Below are positions 34,079 to 45,276 of a stretch of DNA of 64,000 bases, piece by piece. The notes beneath the pieces are model-generated. The model searched no databases. It was given only the letters and a program-made list of their open reading frames with translations, and was not told the DNA's origin. The stretch spans positions 14,570,001-14,634,000 of the forward strand of contig OZ176051.1 of NCBI GenBank assembly GCA_964247055.1, given 5' to 3'. Within the stretch, counting starts at the first letter, position 1, and every line of letters begins with the position of its first letter. The stretch comes from Paragordius varius (Eukaryota; Nematomorpha). Both the position numbers and the translations under genes were made by a program.

Positions 34079-34930
34079 ATTGTATCAGGATTATTACAAT
34101 CTTTTTATATTAGTTCTTTCAAATGAAATAAGAAGTTAATATGACTTTTTTAGTGACTGCTTTATATCAAAAAACGGTAAATTTGAGTTTTGATGAACAA
34201 ATAATTTTAATGAAAGCTAATACTTCATTTCAAAAAAATATCACTAAATATATGATGAACTACATATAAAACGCAAAACAAACTTTTTATAATCTTATAT
34301 TTTTTGTGGGCCCTCAAAGTCCTAAATATCGCTCATATAAAATGAGAGCTTACTCTCTCAAAATAATCACACAAAGGTCACGTGATGAATTAACTAAATG
34401 CTGATATTAACTAAAAATATTTTAAAAAATATGCATACTTTTTTCAAAAATCTAATATCAAAATTTTGTTGAAGCGCACCATACTATTTTAAGGCATGAT
34501 GTAAACGGCATAAAAATGTTTTAAGATGATATTATAAAAAATTCGATGAGCTAACATTTCTATCGCTTCAGAATTTTTATTTATATACTACTAAAATTTT
34601 GGTGAATTTTTTTAAAAAATAGTTTATTAACATAAATTTGAAAACGAACGAATATTATATATCAAACCCCAATGTGATTAGGAATATTCAACATTACTTA
34701 TTATAGAAGAGCCAAAATATGTGGGATTTGTACTCTAATCTAAAATTTAATTTTTTATAAATATTGTCTTGATTTTTATATGTAGTGATATATAGTCATC
34801 TTGTTTGGAATGAAGCATTTAGTTTTCACCAAAAAAAATTTATTATATAAAATGTGCGCAAGTTTTGCCATCTTCTCATGTAGCAGTTTCTTTCTTAATC
34901 CCTCATAAGGGTTAAAACCCAAAGCACCAT
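34079..34930. mobile_element. Long-inverted-repeat element, copy 1
   Basis: Left arm TGTATCAGGATTATTACAAT ... AATGAAAGCTAATACTTCAT; right arm, inverted, AACCCTTATGAGGGATTAAG ... AAACTAAATGCTTCATTCCA. Arms of well over 100 bases resemble each other and the arms of 49175-49965. No coding sequence or target duplication recognised. Confidence 0.6.
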
Positions 34931-35907
34931 GGTAAATTTAATACATTTTCCATTCAGATTTCATCAGGATATTTATTGCACTGTGTATTATGTATATAAA
35001 ATAAATCTCGGCTTTTTACCGTGTTGGTTATCAATTTAATCCTTACAATTATTACATGAGATTGGTTTAGATTTACCATGCCAATTTGATTCATTAATTA
35101 TTCATAATATTAGTTTAGGGCAAAAGTGCTTAAATTATAAAAATGGTTATTTAAAAAAAATATTTATTTTAATGTTTACGTTTTGTCTTTTTATATTTTG
35201 TAATGATGGCGCCATGCACAATTAATTTTGCCTTATGTGATTATGGTGGTAAGGTATGAGTGTTATTATCATAAGTATACAGTTTTTAAAGAATGTCATA
35301 GATATCTGTACTGTGAATGAAAAAATTGTACTTAGCTTTAAATGTATATGATATGTGGTTTTTAAGAAATATTCGTAAATACGATTATTTGCACTTCAAA
35401 TATTTTTAATGACTTTTGCACTTTACGACCGACGATTTTTAAAATTGCATTATACATTAAATTCATTTTTGCATGAGTATGTTTCATTGATCTTGAGCGA
35501 ATTTTAATAACCTAAATGTTTAAAGGCGTTTCCCTGAAACATTACACTCGGGGTCGTATTCCACTGAGGCTGGGGACAAAGTTAATCGTTGCTCGACAAT
35601 AATATGATAAAAAGTGCATATGAATATGCACTCATGAATGCCTTGATTTGTTTTAGTACGCAATATAGTTATGATTATTTTTATATTGTTATGACAACTT
35701 TTAAACATGGCTAACTTTTGAATATATATATCATAACATATATATTTACGTAATACAATATAAAAAGACCAAAAACAAATATAAACTATAAGACAAATCA
35801 TGTTATAATTATATTTTAATAAATACGCCCTTTAATTGTACAGCCAATTACATAAATGTAATCTTTTTAAAAAATATTTAAGTATTTAAGTGTGTTTGAA
35901 AATTTAC
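34931..35907. other. Mostly empty; possible last exon of the IGFBP gene
   Basis: On the minus strand CTTTGTCCCCAG at about 35570 is followed by a short open stretch to a stop near 35520, in the right place for a third IGFBP-gene exon, but no cysteine pattern confirms it. Confidence 0.35.
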
Positions 35908-36455
35908 CTTTCGTCTTTCTTCTACACATGTGCCTTCGGAATTGTAATCTGTGAGGTCCAGGATTTCACAGATTAAACCCTTAGAACAGCGACCATAAAC
36001 TCAAAAGGGTCCGCGGCACTCTTCTCCAGCCACCTTTGAATTATATTAAAAAAATGTTTTTTTATAAATAACATAAACAGTCGAATAATCATAATTTTTC
36101 TAAAAACTATTTAACGGGGGATTCGCAAATCATGGTTTTTTGTCTCTGGTTTGCATTTAAGTTGCACATTTTACTGCTCGATATAATGAAAGAAATAGTT
36201 TAGTATAAGATTTTATTTTTAGCTTAAAGATAAACTTGAATTTGAGCAAACAGGGTTCGATTAAATTATTTAAATTTACAAAAATATATTCCATTTTAAT
36301 CCCTAGAAAGAAAACACCAGATCGTAAAATTGTTTCTAACCTTGTTACAAACTTCACAGCAACCGCAAACATCTCTTCCCACATCACCTTTGCAATCTGT
36401 TGCATTCAAAGGTGGGCACACTTTAGTTTCACACATACAGGTGAGCCCGTTAACA
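35908..36455 (-). pseudogene. IGFBP-domain protein, two exons, probably a pseudogene
   Basis: Exon at 36455-36341 (acceptor TTCAG, donor AAG/GTTAGA) reads VNGLTCMCETKVCPP then CKGDVGRDVCGCCEVCNK. The exon at 36033-35908 (acceptor CAAAG, donor AAAG/GTAAAT) begins VAGEECRGPF and continues VYGRCSKGLICEIL and GTCVEE. Together they carry the cysteine pattern of an N-terminal IGFBP domain, including CGCC and the GEEC...YGRC segment, as in secreted single-IGFBP-domain proteins of arthropods. Between PF and VYGRC there is an in-frame TGA; the family commonly has Gly there (GGA), one change away. CRGPF also replaces the usual CGGPF. No signal-peptide exon was identified. A last exon may start at about 35570 after CCCCAG. 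Either a decayed gene or a sequence error. Confidence 0.72.
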
Positions 36456-38479
36456 CTGAATTCATATGAGAAAATAATGATAGTAGACAAAATGCCATTG
36501 GAAAAATATATAAGATTATCAGAGTTTCTGTTTATGTTTGAGAATGTTATCCAATTAAAAAGTTGCAATTACATATAATTGACCAGAATCGAAAAAACTA
36601 AATCTGTGCACAATATGCTAATAATTATTTTTCGATAAAGCTAAATCTTTTAAACTAATTTGTAAGTTTAATAATAACCAACTCGTTTTGCACTAAGCGA
36701 AAAAATATTTCATTTTATTAGCATATGAATTATGTTTTAATGAGTGCGACTATCGCTGATTTAAACCGTTTTAAATCGGTTGCACAATACAAACGTTTCT
36801 AAATAGAAACTCTAATTTGATACTCGTGTTAAGTTTCAATAAGCAGTTTTAAAAAAATTTTCATCGAAAACCGTTTCATATTTGGCTGTAGCCCTAATTC
36901 ATAAAAATTGAAGACCACAAACTTATTTTGAGTACTTCAACCCTAATTTTTTACAATATAATATCGGGTTATGTGTATATGAGAACGAAAATATGTAATT
37001 TGGTCCTTCATATTTATAATTTTTATTAATTTTAAACTGTTATAAGTTGAAAATTTTGTGTTTTAATATTTTTTTAGCTATTTTTCAACATATGGACGCT
37101 AAATATCATTTTTTATTGTAGTGTAAAATGTAACAATAAATTTATTTCGCTATGTATGTCCAATCGAATATCCAATTTAGAAACTAATATAATAATATGA
37201 AAATATTATATTGAAACGTTTCAATATATATGGTTGCATATATTCCTAAACCGGGAATGCAAGAAACCCTTAAAATTTTCGCTGAAACCGGTTGATTATG
37301 TTTAATTCGCCTTTATACAACTAAACCACCCCTCTATTTTTATACTTTTTACAGACCGACTGCCTTTGGTTTTAACTCATAAATCAAACTTATTCTATTT
37401 CACCTTTTCGACCAAGCATTAAAGCTTTGGATAATTATATTATACCACAAAAACCTCAAATATACCCCAGAAAATAAGATGTAACCTATCTAAAATATAT
37501 TCGATTCCTTTTCTATATAAAAAAATTGTAATTGATTACCTGATGTAATTAATCATAATCAGAAACGACATTAGTAATAAGTATATTAGATTGCGCAATG
37601 GATTCATTGTTAAACTGGACATAATGTTTGTTAACTTTAAAAAAATTAGTCTGAAAAAATATTATATAATATATTTATTTAATGATTTATTTTATACATT
37701 GGGATAGAAAATCGGTTTTATCAAGTTATTACAGAATGTTTTTGAATGGGTGGGCCTTTCAAACCTATTTTATTATAAATGTTAAACAACTCTAAACTAG
37801 TTTTGGCTTTGTTTACACTTGGTAACCTACTTAAATATTTGGCTAACAAATTTTGTATTGTTTTTTACTATACTATCACCGAGCAGTGTTGAAAATTTGT
37901 GTTTGTTCGATAAATTATACAATCTGCCACCAACCAAGTAATAAATTGAATCATTATTTTACATTTACATCAAATCACTTATTTCGATATTTGACCTTTT
38001 TCAACTAGGTTTTGCGCGTAAAAAATATACTCGACTTTACGGCCTAGTATATTTATTATAAGCGGCTTTTTAACACAAATACGAAATATGTAGTAACTAA
38101 ATAGAAAACGAGAACCAATTTTAAAATATTTAATGACAATAACATGGAAACTGTATACTTATAATAATTTAATACGTTGGTTTTGAAGCAATTTTCCAGA
38201 AACATTTGAAACACAATAAAGAAATATTTTAATTTATTTCAAATTACATAGATTAGCCACTGTGTTTTCTGCTCACCCAATGTAAAAATATGTGCGAGTC
38301 CACAAAAAGTAATTTTTCAAACACGAAATACAAAAATGGATCGAGTATAGTCTAACCACTATTAAACTTGCCCTGTCAGCCCCACTTCCAGTAAAATTTA
38401 TCTTAAAAATATTTGGAGTAGTTATTCGAAAACGTTATTTAATCTATACTATATTTCACTGCTTTTTTAAAAGCTATGT
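36456..38479. other. No gene recognised
   Basis: AT-rich. A signal-peptide exon of the IGFBP gene would be expected here but was not identified. Confidence 0.5.
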
Positions 38480-39835
38480 GAATAAAATCTATATCGAATA
38501 TGCTTCCATAAATTTGAATTATTTTGGAAAACACAATCTCTTTGAATTCCTTGAAGAGTCCCAAAAGGAACGTCTCTTGTATTTTTTTCTCCATAAGCTC
38601 TATTATGAGCTAAGTTTACATCTAATTTGTGTTGAGCTTAATCCTCTAAAATTGTTTGCAGGTATGTTTTATGGGATCTGCCCGCTTGACCTTGTAATGT
38701 AATGCATGTTTAGTATAGTTATGGGTCGGATCTCTACGGTATATGTGACCTACCCATCTTAGCCTAGCCATTTGAATGTTATCGGCTATTGATTTTATTT
38801 TTAGCACTGTGTGACGGTCTCATAGGTTAGTTGTGTAATAAATTAAATTGATTGGGATCCTGTTAATATAAGATAGATTATATTTTATAGTCTACGTTCT
38901 GATGGAAATAATTTAGTTTTAAGCGTGTTTGTCAGTGCCCGTCAATGTTTCCGATCAGTATTTTAACAGCGGTTGAATCACTTTGGTGTATAATTGAGCT
39001 ATTGTTGCGAGGTTAATATATCTGTTTAATAGAATAGTTTTCCACGAGTGGAATTTCCATTACCTATATTTATATAGATACACTGGCATGCCCCCTTTTG
39101 CCGTTCACCCATCCTCCTAATCAATCGCAAAAATCTTAGTTTTCGGTGACCGTTTCATCAGAAAACTGTAAAATCTTCCTGACATTAATAACGTAAACCT
39201 AAAACTTTAAAAGATTTTTATTATCAAGCAAGTATAATATTTTAAATTATTTCCACAACCATCTCGAAACAAACCATATCCCGTCAAATTTTATTCTTAA
39301 ATAACCAATTGCAAATTTTCTAAGAGCAAACCATGATGAGATCATACATTGTGAGGCCCTCAAGTACTATAAAGTAAAATTAATATAACAACAAGTAATA
39401 TATTATATAATAAACTCAACTCTAATAATGAAAATGAAACGCGCAAGACTTTAAATTGCAAAAAAACAAGCTATTTTCAAGTAACTGCATCTTATCACCC
39501 CGAGGTAGTTGTTCTGAGCAAATATTCATGCGCCCCAGCTGTTTTAATAAATTACCTGTATTGATCATGTTTTACGTTTTCTTGGAAATAATTTCAGCCC
39601 CACTTGATGGTTTCGATTTTTATTGTTTTCAAAAGGCATCAAATCTTTTGTTTTGGTAAGAATTGTTGTGTCGTCGGCGAAACGCAATTTGGTCTCGCCT
39701 CCTATTTTGATGCCTGATGAGCATTTTCCTATTAATTTTATGGTGTTTCCAAAATTATCTTCTAATGTGTCAAATATAGATGAAATTTTTATCGGTATAT
39801 ATGGTGCAGGGTTTTTCAAAGAAGAATATTTCCTT
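38480..39835 (-). mobile_element. LINE fragment (RT box C and C-terminal region)
   Basis: On the minus strand 39705-39640 reads GIKIGGETKLRFADDTTILT, an RT motif C with FADD. Further on, about 38800-38690 reads MARLRWVGHIYRRDP, the RWxGHxxR segment typical of the C-terminal end of several LINE clades. The part between is too decayed to translate. Orientation and order agree with one 5'-truncated, broken copy. Confidence 0.68.
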
Positions 39836-39992
39836 TAAAATTTTTTTGATGTTTACCATCTCTGTATCTGATATATGACCATATTTATTTAATTTAAAAC
39901 CAATGTATTATAAGTACTTTTGTATAATAGTAATTTTTATGAAACCTTTAGTATTTAAAATTGCTTCATAAGCCATTACAGTATGATGTAGG

Positions 39993-40235
39993 CAGAGGCG
40001 TAGCTAGAGCAGGGGGAAAATATAACGGGCAACATAGTTGAAGGGGTGCCGTATTTAAAAAAATTTGATTCTATTTCAAAAAATAGTTATTTAAAAGTCA
40101 TTAATAATACATACCATATATGACAACATGACAGCGGTTTGAATTTTATTTTTTAAATGCAGGGGTTGCATGGAGGGAGAGGGGTCGCCATTAAGGATTC
40201 TTGCCCTGGAGGCCAGAAATGCAAGCACGCCTCTA
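39993..40235. mobile_element. hAT-like MITE
   Basis: CAGAGGCGTAGCTAG at the left and CACGCCTCTA at the right form inverted tips; the flanks GATGTAGG and ATAAAGG are similar but not identical. The inside is G-rich near the ends (AGGGGGAAAATA; GGAGGGAGAGGGGTCG). Confidence 0.6.
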
Positions 40236-43200
40236 ATAAAGGTTGTTTGTTCTTTATTAAATATTGCCATATAGCATATCAGCAAAGATTTTACCTATAA
40301 AAGAGTAACAATAAAAGGAAAATTACATTATGCTAAATGTCCTATCTGACAATAATTAATAAAAATCTAACAATAAAAAATTTCCAAATAATTACTCATA
40401 AATTCATATGTAGTAACCTAATTGATCTGTAAATCACGAAATATAAATTTATATGGTTGAAATATTTGCATTAGATATGTAAGTTCTATAGTATTGCGAT
40501 GCGGAATATGAAATGCTCTTATTTTCATCATTTTTACAAAATCAGAGTTAGAAAAATTTATGGTTATTAGCCGGAGATTCATAAAACATATATAAAAAAA
40601 TAAATTTTACCTCCACCAGCAATACCTATGATAAGAAAAAAATGCATTATATAAAATTTCTAAATATATTCAACATATATGCATATAACACATATCAGCT
40701 GCAATTTTTCCATGGGTCCATGTTGTTTCGATTCTTTGATTACCTATTGGTGTGCCACTTTGATGGTTATAATATACATGTGGTGAGGAGGCTACTGCTT
40801 TTATAACAAAATTAAAGTAATAAATGAACATTTTTCTCGTACATTTAAATGGTTACAGCTTTAGGTTTGTTCTTCGGCCTTTTTGTTGCATTTAAACCTT
40901 AAAGTTTAATCAATAAAGACAAAACTCAAAAACTAATTGACAAATATCTTTTAAAGTGAAACGATCAAAAAATATAATTTTTTCAAATATTAGTCATTGT
41001 TTTATGTTGTAGATATGTTATTTGTATTCCCATATGATTTATGTCGGAAAAATAAAGAATACAAAAGTATGGTTGTCTTAAGACAAAATACTTGTGTTTT
41101 TGTTTTACATTTTGTCATTAAGATTGCAATTTTCGCTGTAAAGAATTGGATTATCAAAATTATATTCATAAGGAAAGTGGTAATTAATTTATTTTGATTA
41201 TCGTTAAATACCTCGATTAATAGCAGATGATATATTATTTTTCGTGACACGATTTATTGATATATTCAAAATTGGGATTCGGTCTAAAAAAAAGGGTTTA
41301 AATATATATGATTAGGATATTAGAACTTTTCGAAGTTAGGATTAATATTTTAATTGTATTTAGTAAAAAAATATTATGATATAACCTAATGTTTATATAT
41401 ATATATATATATATATATTTTAATAAATGTACAGCCTAAAATGGAACTTTAATCATTTTCTTTAAAAAATTTATCTTTATACCATTTCACAACAAATTAA
41501 TAATGAGATATGCTTAATACCAATTATCTTAAATTAATTTTTATAGTAAAAGCAGATTTAGAACTTCACACATAAAAAATTTCATTTTTATTTCTAGGAT
41601 ATGGATATAAATTGTAACCTTTTATATAAATGTTACCTAAAATTATAGGTTTTGTGTGCTGTTTAATTTATAAAAATTAATAATATATATACAATTTTCT
41701 CTTTTAAGGATCAGAGATTTTATAAAGAATTTGTGTGGTAAATAGATAGAATCTTTTAGTATTAGATTAATTTGTCAAATCATGCTCTCAATAAATAATA
41801 ATGAATTTTGCTATATTTCTTTTTTATTATCATTGGCATTTTATAGAAAAGAAGTTTAAAATTAAGATCTTTGAATTACCGTTTATCATTATACTTTCTT
41901 AAATTGAAGTCTGACTATTATTTTAACCGTCTTGAAAACAACGTTAAAAATCTCTGTTAAAAACCAAGATTAAACAATAGATAAAATGATATAGAATAAT
42001 ATAATTAAATATTATGAAAAAATTAAGGGGTTTAAATATTTTTTATTATTCAGAAAAGCCGTTTATTTTGAGATAAAATTGTTAAAACAGAGTTTTAAAA
42101 AACAGTCATTATACTCGACAAACTATATCAATAAATTTAATATTTTTGACGTTAAAAATAAATTTATATCATAACGATTTTTTTATTTTTTAAATTAAAA
42201 ATCTACATCCTGAAAAATTTATGGCATTGAACACAACTGTTTGTATGTTGAAGTTATCAACATGATAAATTTAAATAATCAACCTGATATAGAAAGAGGC
42301 TTTATGATATCCACTATCTTGGTGTCTTGTGACGGTTCTATAAAAACAACATTTGATAAATTACAGATGTATTTCTATATAGAGCCATGATACCCAAACC
42401 GCGGCCCTAAAAATCCCTTTTGGGGCCCGAATAAAAATTATCTCATTTTAGAATTTTAGAATTATTAATTCAAATATTTTAATTGCAATCGATATTTATT
42501 TGTTTTGCATATAAATTCCTTTTGATTTGGTAATTTCCCAATTATAAATTTTATTTTATAAGTTCTTAAATTATGTCTCGCTTTTTTTCTTATTTGTTGA
42601 AACATTTATCGTTCATAGTGATCCTAATTTGGAATAATATTTAAAGGACGCAAAGAACAGAGCGCAATGAGTTTAGTAAGATGTGCCCCAAATAATAAAA
42701 TGTTTTATGTTTTGTCTCAACTTATATCGAGGCAAATTTAAAAATGTTAAAAGAAACAAAGTTATGACATTAGATTTGCCTGATATGATAACCAGATTTG
42801 TGAAAAATTATTGAATATATTAAAATTATTCATTTAAGAAGTTATAATTATCAAAATATTTGTTTATAACCCCAAATAAATCTTCGCGTTTTGATTTGAT
42901 TTATAATTGTTTGCATATGAAGTATTTATTTGTCGGTAGTATATTATAACCATGGAAACAAAAAAATCATTAATTCAACCAGTCAAATTTTTTTTGACTA
43001 TTACTGATATATGTATTATTGAATCTGGTAAACTATTAATTCAATTAAATCAAGGCTCTTTTTTTTAATTACCCCTGATAATATATTTTTTAGGTCAATT
43101 TCGTACTTTGTAATATTTGACAAATCATATAAAAAATAAAAGATTATTTTGATTATCATTTCATGCAATATAACCTTTTAACTAATTCCAAAATATTACC

Positions 43201-43593
43201 AATTATATATATAGAATCAATCCAATTAAATTATTATCTACTTTCAACTATTTTTTTCATTTATAAACATTTTATCAAATCATTTTAATCAAACCCGAAA
43301 CAATTTGTTTAGACGTTTTTATTAATTTAAAATTAATCTGAAATTTTGTTCAGTTTTGTAAATACATTATGCACTGAGTGGTCCTATACGCTGTAAGTAT
43401 AAGTTACTTAATAGTTGATCTAACATTTTAGTTTCGCTGATAAGTCCTTTTATTTAACCGAATGCCATTTGTTAATTTAAAATATTTTATATATTTTTAG
43501 TTATTATTTAAATATTTTGAATCTATTAAGCTACATGCTGTTAAAAATATTGGGTTATTGAAGGAAATTTCCCATTTATTATTAAAAATGTTT
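40236..43593. other. Long stretch without a gene
   Basis: Holds a possible MITE arm (AAAGTATGGTTGTCTTAAGA, about 41064), an (AT)n run and the possible hAT end at 42386. Nothing coding was recognised. Confidence 0.5.
42386..42700. mobile_element. Possible hAT element end
   Basis: CCCAAACCGCGGCCCTAAAA and TTTTGGGGCCCG resemble the GC-rich tips of hAT elements of the CAGTGTTTCCCAAAC type. Only one end is recognisable. Confidence 0.3.
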
Positions 43594-45276
43594 AGTAAAA
43601 ACTCAAAATTTTACGGACAAAATGTGTAAATATAAAGAAATATATTTTTTTCTAAAAGACAACCATACTTTTGAATCTAGATTTATATCAATTAACTTAT
43701 TGTTTTAAATGGCAAAGTGAGCCATATAATGGAAAATGCTGGCTTTGTGATCTGTTTCCGGAAAACCTGTGAACCCAATCAAATCCAAATATCAAAAAAA
43801 TATAATCGTTAATGAATTCCCCGACAATAGCTTCGCCCTTTTTTTGAAATAGGCCCCCAGTTCGGGCCCACCCCGTGTAAAAAACGGGTTTTTTTTGAAA
43901 ACAGAAGTCTACAAAAATCGTGTCTTTGAGACAATTTTCTGGAAAACGTGTTGTACCATTCAATTTCAAATATGATTTTTGTTTACTTATTATTGCGCCG
44001 AACATAGTCGTCTCGCCTTTTTGATTTAGGTCCTCTTTTTACCCGCTACCCCCGTAAATTGCCATTTTTTCCAAAAATAAACAAAGTCCACAAAAATAAT
44101 TTTTTGATTGTATTTTTTGCCCAAGGTATGAGACTGCAAAAATTCAATAAGGATTTTTCGTTCACTGTTAAAAGGCAAAATTTTAGTCAAGCGTTTCTTT
44201 GATGATAACTGCTGGGTAAGGAGCTACCCGCTAAAAACTGATTCCTCATGTAACTTTGTGATCTGTTTCCGGAAAACCGGTGAACCCAATCAAATCCAAA
44301 TATCGAAAAAAATAATCATTAATGAATGCTCGGACAATAGCTTCGCCTTTTACTTAAATAGGCCCCCAGTTCGGACCTACCCCGTGTGAAAAACAGGTTG
44401 AGACAATTTTCCGGAGAACGTGTTGCACCTCGTCAATTTCAAATATGATTTTTGTTTACTTATTTTTGATCGCGCCGAACATAGTCGACTCACTTTTTTG
44501 ATTTAGGCCCTCTTTTTACCCGCTACCCCCGTAAAATGTCAATTTTTTCAAAAAAAAACAAAGTCCACAAAAATAATTTTTTGATTGTATTTTTTTGCCC
44601 AAGGTATGAGACTGTAAAAATTCAATAAGAATTTTTCGTATTCCCTGTTAAAAGGCAAAAATTTTAGTCAAACGTTTCTTTGATTATAGCTGCTGAGTAA
44701 GGAGTATCTATCATATGTATAGGATGTTAAAAAATATATGGATAATAAAACATTATTTATGGTAATCTATATATTTATAAAAATGGAAAATGCTGGCTTT
44801 GTGAATTGGTACCGGAAAACCGGTAGACCCATTTAAATCCAAATATCGAAAAAGTATAATCATTTATGAATGCCCCGACAATAGCTTCGCCCTTTTGTTG
44901 AAATAGGCCCCCAGTTCGGGCCCACCCCGTGTGAAAAACGGTTTTTTTTGAAAACAGAAGTCCACAAAAATCGTGTCTTTGAGACAATTTTCCGGAGAAC
45001 GTGTTGGACCATTCAATTTCATATGATTTTTGTTTACTTATTTTCGATTGCGCCCCCCCTCCCCCCAAGAAGTTCGAAGGACTTCCTCGGGTTGCGTAGT
45101 AGCACGAGATTTGCGCTAGTAGAGATATATAATAGTAACACAATCAATTTTATATTTTACAATTATATAACAGCTTATATGAGAAACATTAAGGTTTTAA
45201 ATGTATGGTTGTCTTTTAGAAAAAATATTTGTCCTAAAATATTTTCCTTTGTCCGTATATCAATTTTTACTATAAA
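43594..45276. mobile_element. Tc1-type MITE split by repeat X
   Basis: The left half (43594-43721) carries the TACGGACAAAATG and GACAACCATACTTTT motifs; the right half (45121-45276) carries TATGGTTGTCTTTTAG and TTTGTCCGTATA. Together they match an uninterrupted copy such as 49986-50258, including the middle words GGCAA and ATATATAA...AACACAATCAATTT. X lies exactly between. Confidence 0.75.
43722..45120 (-). repeat. Repeat X, copy 2, with internal tandem units of about 510 to 545 bases
   Basis: On the minus strand it starts CTAGCGCAAATCTCGTGC at 45118, like X copy 1. Within it a unit of about half a kilobase recurs: the landmark CTTTGTG occurs at 43743, 44254 and 44797, and the blocks CCCCCAGTTCGG and CCAAGGTATGAGACTG recur with it. 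Units differ by small changes and by an unrelated stretch at about 44708-44770. Frames of 102 and 122 codons on the minus strand give similar peptides only because the DNA is repeated. Confidence 0.72.

Noticed and set aside
35980-36000. TGA in the IGFBP exon as a selenocysteine codon
   Set aside because: The family has Gly here, not Cys, and no suitable stem-loop was noticed. A GGA to TGA change is simpler.
40091-40285. 64-codon minus-strand frame
   Set aside because: Overlaps the hAT-like MITE at 39993-40235 and extends past its end.
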